This document shows, piece after piece, positions 58,934 to 64,000 of a stretch of DNA of 64,000 nucleotides. The position numbers and the translations under genes were made by a program. The notes under the pieces are model-generated. The model ran no database searches and had not been told where the DNA came from. It saw only the letters and a list, made by a program, of their open reading frames with translations. Origin of the DNA: Symmachiella dynata (GTDB taxonomy: Bacteria; Planctomycetota; Planctomycetia; Planctomycetales; Planctomycetaceae); contig NZ_CP036276.1 of assembly GCF_007747995.1 (NCBI RefSeq), positions 6,190,001 to 6,254,000 of the forward strand. Direction: 5' to 3'. Each line of letters starts with the position of its first letter. Positions within the stretch are counted from its first letter, which is position 1.

Positions 58934-61933
58934 GTGGCAAGGAAGAAGAAAACTGATCCCGGCAAGGCCGTCGAAGAGACGACGCAGCGGGTCGGTCGGC
59001 AAATATTCGCACAATTGGAGCGGCGGACGCCCTCGATTTTTGAGCGGCGGTGGTGGGACGACCGTATCCTCTCGTGGGCTATGTCCGACGAGTCGGTGAA
59101 GGTACAGATGTTCCGCTTCATCGACGTGCTGCCGATGCTGCACACGCGGGAATCGATCACGCGGCATCTACAAGAGTATTTCGACGAGGTCCGCACCCAT
59201 TTCCCCAAAACGGTCCGCTTGGCGCTCGATGTCAGTCAACCCGATTCATTGCTGGGACGGGCATTGGCCTTTGGAGCACGGAGCAATGCGCGGCGGATGG
59301 CCGAGCGATTTATCGCCGGGACGACCGTCGATGAAGTCTTGACCTCCGTCAGCCAACTCCGCCGCCGTGGTTTCGCTTTTTCGCTCGATTTGCTGGGCGA
59401 AGCGGTCATCAGCGAGAACGAAGCGGAACTGTACCAGCAGGCCTATTTGGACCTGATTGCCGGTTTGGCGCCGACGGTCAATGAGTGGCAAGAGAATACA
59501 AAGATCGACGTCGATCCGCAGGGCCCGGTGCCGCGGATCAATGTTTCCCTCAAATTGTCCGCCCTGTACAGCCAATTCAAACCGATCGATCCGATTGGAA
59601 CCAGTGCGGGGGTCAAAGAGCGGTTGCGGCCGATTTTGCGACAGGCCCGTGAAAACCATGGCTATGTGCATGTCGATATGGAGCACTATGCCTACAAGGA
59701 TCTCACGATCGAGATCTTCAAACAGGTGCTGATGGAACCGGAGTTTCGCGACTATTCCGATGTGGGAATCGTGATTCAGGCCTATTTGCCTGATGCCGAA
59801 CGGGACTTGGCCGATTTGATCAAGTGGTCCAAAAAACGGGGCACGCCGGTTTGGGTGCGATTGGTCAAAGGGGCGTATTGGGATTTCGAAACGGTGCATG
59901 CCCAAGCCGCCAATTGGCCGATTCCGGTTTATCAACAAAAATGGCAATCGGACGCCGCTTTTGAGCGCTGCACGCGGATCTTGATGGAGAATCACCAATA
60001 TCTGCGTCCGGCATTTGGCAGCCACAACCTGCGGAGCTTGGCACACGCGATCGGCTGGGCCGAAGAGTTGGGCATTCCGAAAAACGCGTTTGAAATTCAA
60101 ATGCTGTATGGCATGGGCGGCGAGCCGGCGCAGCTGTTTGCCGAGCAAGGCTATCGCGTGCGGGCTTATACGCCCTTCGGCGAGATGATTCCCGGCATGG
60201 CCTATTTGGTGCGGCGATTGTTAGAAAACACCTCGAACGATTCGTTCTTGCGGGCGAGTTTTGCGGAAGACGTTTCGGTGGAGAATTTACTGATGAAACC
60301 TGATGATGTCGGCGCCGCGGCGCCACCGCTGGAAGAGACCCCGATGCCGGAATTCGTGAACGAACCACTGACCGACTTTAGCCGCCCCGAATCCCGCGAC
60401 GCCATGCAACAGGCGATCGATGAAGTGGAATCGCAATTGGGCGAAGATTATCCGTTAGTGATTGGTGGACGGCGGATAGATACACGGGAAATGATCATCT
60501 CGCGCAATCCTGCCGATAGTGCACAAGTGGTGGGTAAAGTCGCCTCAGCGACCGACGACGATGTGCTAAACGCCATCGATGCGGCCCGCGATGCTTTTCG
60601 CCTGTGGGCGGCGACCGAAGCGAATTATCGAGCGGAATATGTGGAATTGATCGCGGACAAAATGCGTGAGCGGCGTTTTGAATTGGCTGCCTGGATGGTG
60701 TTCGAATGCGGCAAACCATGGGCCGATGCGGATGCCGATGTCGCCGAAGCGATCGACTTTTGCAATTACTACGCCGGACACATGCGGACTCTGGCCGAGC
60801 CGCAGCAATGCGATGTGCCGGGTGAAGAGAACACCTATTTCTACAAGCCGCGCGGCGTGGTGGCCGTCATCGCACCTTGGAATTTCCCGCTGGCCATTTT
60901 GACCGGCATGACCGCCGCGGCCATCGTCGCCGGGAATACCGTGATCATGAAACCGGCCGAACAATCCTCGGTGATCGCCTCGAAGTTGATGGAGATCATT
61001 GAGGATGTGGGGATCGACCGCGGCGTGGTCAATTACCTGCCCGGCGTTGGTGAGGATATTGGTGCGGACTTGGTCGGCAGCCCCGATATTGCCCTGATCG
61101 CCTTCACCGGTTCTCAAGAGGTCGGTTTGGCAATCAACGAACAGGCCTCGGTCGCCGATGACCGGCAGCTGAGCGTCAAGCGGGTGATTGCGGAGATGGG
61201 TGGCAAAAACGCCATTATCGTCGATGAGGATGCTGACTTAGACGAAGCGGTCGTCGGCGTGATGCACAGCGCCTTTGGATACTCGGGCCAAAAGTGCTCC
61301 GCCTGTTCGCGAGCAATTGTGCACGAAGCAGCCTACGATGATTTTCTACAACGGTTGGTCGGTGCGACAGAGAGTTTGAAAATCGGCAAACCGACCGATC
61401 CGGCAACAGCGGTCGGACCGGTGATCGATGAAGAAGCACAGCAGCGGATCCTGGAGACGATTTCCGAAGCCAAGGAAGAGGAGATCGAAGTCGCGCTGGA
61501 ATGCGATCTGGGCGATTTGGCCGAGTCGGGCTATTACGTGCCGCCCACCATTTTCTGCGACGTCGATCCCGACTCGACGTTGGCCCAGGAAGAAATCTTT
61601 GGCCCCGTGTTAGCGGTCATTCGCGCAGCCGATATTGACGAAGCACTCGAAATCGCCAACGGCACGCGGTACGCCCTGACCGGCGGCGTCTTTTCCCGCA
61701 GCCCGGAAACACTCAAACGGGTCCGGCAGCGGTTTGACGTGGGCAACCTGTATTTAAACCGCGGCATCACGGGAGCCATGGTCAACCGCCAACCCTTCGG
61801 CGGCTTCCGCATGTCGGGCATCGGCTCCAAAACGGGCGGTCCGGATTACCTGCAACAGTTTTTACTGCCGGTGAACGTGACGGAAAACACGATGCGACGC
61901 GGGTTCGCGCCGGAGCCGGATGCGGAGAAGTAG
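58934..61933 (+). CDS. putA: Bifunctional proline dehydrogenase / P5C dehydrogenase
   Basis: 999 residues. The N-terminal half (about 90-450) is the FAD-dependent proline dehydrogenase barrel: RINVSLKLSALYSQF, HVDMEHYAYKDLT, WVRLVKGAYWDFE, AFGSHNLRS. The C-terminal half (about 500-990) is the NAD-dependent P5C dehydrogenase: VIAPWNFPLAIL, AFTGSQEVGLAI, MGGKNAII and the catalytic Cys in SGQKCSACSRA. Together they oxidise proline to glutamate. It has no N-terminal ribbon-helix-helix DNA-binding domain, so it does not act as its own repressor. GTG at 58934. Confidence 0.95.
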   Translation: MARKKKTDPGKAVEETTQRVGRQIFAQLERRTPSIFERRWWDDRILSWAMSDESVKVQMFRFIDVLPMLHTRESITRHLQEYFDEVRTHFPKTVRLALDVSQPDSLLGRALAFGARSNARRMAERFIAGTTVDEVLTSVSQLRRRGFAFSLDLLGEAVISENEAELYQQAYLDLIAGLAPTVNEWQENTKIDVDPQGPVPRINVSLKLSALYSQFKPIDPIGTSAGVKERLRPILRQARENHGYVHVDMEHYAYKDLTIEIFKQVLMEPEFRDYSDVGIVIQAYLPDAERDLADLIKWSKKRGTPVWVRLVKGAYWDFETVHAQAANWPIPVYQQKWQSDAAFERCTRILMENHQYLRPAFGSHNLRSLAHAIGWAEELGIPKNAFEIQMLYGMGGEPAQLFAEQGYRVRAYTPFGEMIPGMAYLVRRLLENTSNDSFLRASFAEDVSVENLLMKPDDVGAAAPPLEETPMPEFVNEPLTDFSRPESRDAMQQAIDEVESQLGEDYPLVIGGRRIDTREMIISRNPADSAQVVGKVASATDDDVLNAIDAARDAFRLWAATEANYRAEYVELIADKMRERRFELAAWMVFECGKPWADADADVAEAIDFCNYYAGHMRTLAEPQQCDVPGEENTYFYKPRGVVAVIAPWNFPLAILTGMTAAAIVAGNTVIMKPAEQSSVIASKLMEIIEDVGIDRGVVNYLPGVGEDIGADLVGSPDIALIAFTGSQEVGLAINEQASVADDRQLSVKRVIAEMGGKNAIIVDEDADLDEAVVGVMHSAFGYSGQKCSACSRAIVHEAAYDDFLQRLVGATESLKIGKPTDPATAVGPVIDEEAQQRILETISEAKEEEIEVALECDLGDLAESGYYVPPTIFCDVDPDSTLAQEEIFGPVLAVIRAADIDEALEIANGTRYALTGGVFSRSPETLKRVRQRFDVGNLYLNRGITGAMVNRQPFGGFRMSGIGSKTGGPDYLQQFLLPVNVTENTMRRGFAPEPDAEK

Positions 61934-61934
61934 G

Positions 61935-61972
61935 TGGTGAGTGGCCAGTGGCCGGTGGTCAGTGGCCAGAAG
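61935..61972. repeat. GGCCAGTGG-type repeat, copy 3
   Basis: GTGAGTGGCCAGTGGCCGGT onward to GGTCAGTGGCCAG, starting one base after the putA stop codon. It belongs with the units at 21489-21539 and 27241-27282. Confidence 0.65.
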
Positions 61973-61974
61973 CC

Positions 61975-62042
61975 CCCCCGGCAGAGCCGGGGGCTGAGGA
62001 AATTTTGACGCCCCATATTAGCCCCCGGCTTTGCCGGGGGGC
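61975..62042. repeat. Two GC-rich hairpins (CCCCCGGC/GCCGGGGG)
   Basis: Hairpin 1: CCCCCGGC-AGA-GCCGGGGG (61975-61993). Hairpin 2: GCCCCCGGC-TTT-GCCGGGGG (62021-62042 including the closing GC). They share arms, so they may also pair with each other. They lie between convergent genes and could stop transcription from both sides, though no T run follows. Confidence 0.7.
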
Positions 62043-62109
62043 GGGGTGGACGCTGGCGGAGTGGGCCATTTCCGATGCGGTCGGCAGAATTTGCCTTGGA
62101 ATTCGCGTG

Positions 62110-62646
62110 TTAAAAGGGCCAGATGCCTTCGGCTTGCCAGCGGGTGATATCTTCGGGTCTGACGCTATCGAACGCTTCACCTGCTAATTCTCCATCATCA
62201 TACCTAAATCGGTATTCTCGGTACCGAGGCGTCGCAAGCCCATCGACTTCAAGCAGGATGAAACGGGTGAGATGGGAATCACTTTTCAGGAATCGGAATT
62301 CTCGGAACTTAGCGGAAGGCGAGTCACCGACTGAAAAAGAACTTGCGAGCATGCCGTCTCCCACTTCGTAGACCCACCCCGACGTCGTATCAGAAATTAG
62401 GGCAACGACGTGTAAAGGGTCGACCGCAACGGTGGGGTCGTCCTGTGCATACTGTTCCAATATGTCGCCAGCTGAAGCGGGACTCAGGTCGATGATCTCT
62501 TGGATCAAGCGCGCCTTGTCTTCCGCCGAGGGGGCGCGCTTTAACTGCGACATCAAACGCCGTTGGCGATAACTGGGATGCATCGCTACGACTACCACCA
62601 ACACGATCGCAATCGCTGCGGCGATGTAGATCCCCCATTGTTTCAT
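62110..62646 (-). CDS. Small membrane-anchored protein, unknown function
   Basis: 178 residues. An N-terminal transmembrane helix (IYIAAAIAIVLVVVVAM) is followed by a soluble domain that is helical at first (LIQEIIDLSPASAGDIL) and then beta-rich (REFRFLKSDSHLTRFILLEVDG, REYRFRYDDGELAGEAF). The ATG at 62646 begins MKQWGIY; the frame to 62691 reads into the terminator. It lies downstream of the DUF1553 gene, separated by a strong terminator. Confidence 0.7.
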   Translation of the reverse strand: MKQWGIYIAAAIAIVLVVVVAMHPSYRQRRLMSQLKRAPSAEDKARLIQEIIDLSPASAGDILEQYAQDDPTVAVDPLHVVALISDTTSGWVYEVGDGMLASSFSVGDSPSAKFREFRFLKSDSHLTRFILLEVDGLATPRYREYRFRYDDGELAGEAFDSVRPEDITRWQAEGIWPF

Positions 62647-62669
62647 GAGCGCTTGCCTTCGGTAGCATG

Positions 62670-62713
62670 AAAAACGGCCCGCGAATTTCACTAAAAAATC
62701 GCGGGCCGTTTTT
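62670..62713. terminator. Strong bidirectional terminator
   Basis: AAAAACGGCCCGCGA (62670-62684) and TCGCGGGCCGTTTTT (62699-62713) are perfect 15-base arms around a 14-base loop. A T run follows on both strands. On the minus strand it ends the DUF1553 transcript, 16 bases after the stop codon. It overlaps the region just upstream of the small membrane protein gene. Confidence 0.9.
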
Positions 62714-62728
62714 GATTGCTGACGGGAA

Positions 62729-64000
62729 TTAGTGTTGGAACAGGAATTCCTTCGAGTTCAACAGGGCCCACCCGACGTCTTCCAACGTCATACGGCGTTC
62801 TTTGTCCTTGGTGTCGCCGACATGTTTTATGGCGGCGGCCAATTCTTCTTCGGCAGGTTGGCGGCTGAGGGCAGCCAGGTACAACTCGGTGATGATTGTC
62901 GCATTGTCTTTGCCGGCGGCGATGGCTGCGGCGATGCGGCCTTTGTCGTCACGCAACTTGTTGTGCACGACCGGTCCGTTGATCATTTGCAGGGCTTGCG
63001 ACAGGTTCGACTCGTTGCTGCGTTCGCAGGCACAGGCCATTTCGCGTTGCGGTTGGCCGAAGATCTTCAAGAAGTAGTGATCGGTGGGCGGATCAGGCAA
63101 TTCGACGGCACGGAAACCGACCGGCAGGCCTTTGAAGTTTTCCGGAACCGAAGTCACTTGGCAAATCGCGTCGAGCAACTGTTCGGCGCTGAGCATGCGG
63201 GTGCCGGCGTGCGAGTTGTAGATTTCGTCGGTGTCGTTGAAATCGTTTTTCCGCGAACTGAGCTGGTACGTCCGGCTGTTCATGATCGTGCGAATCGCCC
63301 ATTTGCGGCTGTAGTTGTTGGCAATGAAATCTTCAGCCAACTTGTCGAGCAGCGGCGCGTTCGAGGGGGGATTGGAATCGCGGAAGTCGTCGACCGGTTC
63401 GACGATGCCCCGTCCCATCAGATGTCCCCAAATGCGATTGACGGCCACCTTGGCGAAGAAAGGGTTGTCCGCAGCAGTCAGCCACTCGGCGAAGACTTCG
63501 CGGCGATCCTGGCCCTCGGGAACATCGACGTCTCCCTTGAGCAACAGGTGCGGCTTCATGGTTTGTCCGGTCCGCGGTTGTTTGACCTCACCGGAGTTGC
63601 TGACGAAGATGATTTCGTCGTCCTTCTCGAAACCGGTCTTGCGACCGACGCGAGCGAAGACGGCGCCAATGCCGTAGTAATTGTCCTGCGTCCACTTCTC
63701 GAAGGGATGGTTGTGGCATTTGGCACATTGAATGCGAATGCCGAGGAAAAGTTGGGCTGTGGTTTCGGTAGCGTCCAACGGATCGCGACTGGCCCGCCAA
63801 TAGTTGGCCGGCGGGTTCTCAAACACGCTGCCCTGTGCGGTTAACAGTTCCCGCGTGAATTGGTCAATCGGTTTGTCGGTACGGACAGCATCGTAAATCC
63901 AACGGCGGAATTTGTGCACGCCTTTGGCATTCAGCTTTTTGCTATTGGACCGCAGAATGTCGCCCCATTTGAGCGTCCAATACGATGCGAAATCGTCGGT
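62729..64000 (-). CDS. DUF1549/DUF1553 (planctomycete cytochrome-like) protein, 5' end missing
   Basis: The frame stays open to the window edge, so the start lies beyond 64000. At least 423 residues are visible. The DUF1549 end is marked by CAKCHNHPFEKWTQDNYYGIG, whose CxxCH resembles a heme site. DUF1553 follows with REVFAEWLTAADNPFFAKV, NRIWGHLMGRGIVEPVDD and the C-terminal ALLNSKEFLFQH. This family is planctomycete-specific and exported, with its partners being DUF1501 proteins; its role is not proven. It ends at the strong terminator at 62670-62713. Confidence 0.95.
   Translation of the reverse strand, partial: TDDFASYWTLKWGDILRSNSKKLNAKGVHKFRRWIYDAVRTDKPIDQFTRELLTAQGSVFENPPANYWRASRDPLDATETTAQLFLGIRIQCAKCHNHPFEKWTQDNYYGIGAVFARVGRKTGFEKDDEIIFVSNSGEVKQPRTGQTMKPHLLLKGDVDVPEGQDRREVFAEWLTAADNPFFAKVAVNRIWGHLMGRGIVEPVDDFRDSNPPSNAPLLDKLAEDFIANNYSRKWAIRTIMNSRTYQLSSRKNDFNDTDEIYNSHAGTRMLSAEQLLDAICQVTSVPENFKGLPVGFRAVELPDPPTDHYFLKIFGQPQREMACACERSNESNLSQALQMINGPVVHNKLRDDKGRIAAAIAAGKDNATIITELYLAALSRQPAEEELAAAIKHVGDTKDKERRMTLEDVGWALLNSKEFLFQH

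Noticed and set aside
62732-63844. A 370-codon plus-strand open frame
   Set aside because: It is antisense to the DUF1549/DUF1553 gene, which has recognisable motifs; the translation is His/Arg-rich without any motif or ribosome site.
1-64000. tRNA, rRNA, tmRNA, SRP and RNase P RNA genes
   Set aside because: I looked for the conserved words of each in the non-coding stretches and saw none; a dedicated RNA search could still find divergent ones.

Overview
The window looks like a chromosomal segment of a planctomycete (Planctomycetota, probably Planctomycetales). The evidence is the combination of families: a DUF1501 sulfatase-like protein, a DUF1549/DUF1553 protein with the CAKCHNHPFEKW motif, an ECF sigma factor of the type common in this phylum beside a membrane-anchored Ser/Thr kinase, an RsbW-like kinase, the radical-SAM hopanoid enzyme HpnH, DUF1573, a DUF1570-like peptidase, and many short exported proteins or lipoproteins of unknown function. 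About 52 protein genes are supported. I see no rRNA, tRNA, CRISPR array, insertion sequence or prophage. The first and last genes run off the window edges.

Layout. 1-8.4 kb: a lipoprotein end, a catalytic-domain-only tyrosine recombinase, hpnH, an aldo/keto reductase, an exported beta-propeller-like protein, two membrane proteins (one VanZ-like) and a CobA-HemD fusion for uroporphyrinogen III. 9-15.7 kb: a TPR protein, rpsT with a clear terminator, a NYN nuclease, a lipoprotein metallopeptidase, a tandem WaaP-like kinase and small exported proteins. 15.8-25.6 kb: an HD phosphohydrolase, a KtrB/TrkH potassium channel subunit, a 9-repeat leucine-rich protein, rfbC, a sugar epimerase, DUF2617, a pair of exported peroxiredoxin-like proteins and an FHA protein behind a set of palindromes. 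25.9-33.8 kb: a CsgG-like lipoprotein, XerC, and a regulatory block (zinc ribbon plus RsbW-like kinase on the minus strand, divergent from an ECF sigma factor and a Ser/Thr kinase on the plus strand), then DUF2760.

33.8-46 kb: a non-coding stretch with a strong orphan terminator, a TPR lipoprotein pair, then a long minus-strand run: an ArnT-like membrane protein, a tetraheme cytochrome fused to a degenerate phosphatase domain, DUF1573, an O-antigen-ligase-like protein with TPRs, and a WecA-like phosphoglycosyl transferase. The last two suggest envelope glycan assembly. 46.3-50 kb: a three-gene operon of zinc-ribbon and exported proteins and a universal stress protein. 50-53.3 kb: a Tat-exported protein of unknown function, a compact two-gene module whose second protein carries an HEPN-like RxxxxH motif, and a BlaI-type repressor. 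53.8-64 kb: DUF1501, HDOD, an ABC-F ATPase, PutA and DUF1553.

The intergenic space is rich in short dispersed repeats. At least five families are visible by eye; several form inverted pairs and most sit directly beside stop codons. The most interesting signals are the HEPN-like module with a palindromic promoter, the 13-codon leader ORF overlapping the sigma-factor start, the palindrome cluster before the FHA gene, the orphan terminator near 34.1 kb, the tandem WaaP-like kinase and the cytochrome/dead-phosphatase fusion. Functional names rest on motif recognition; no database search was run.
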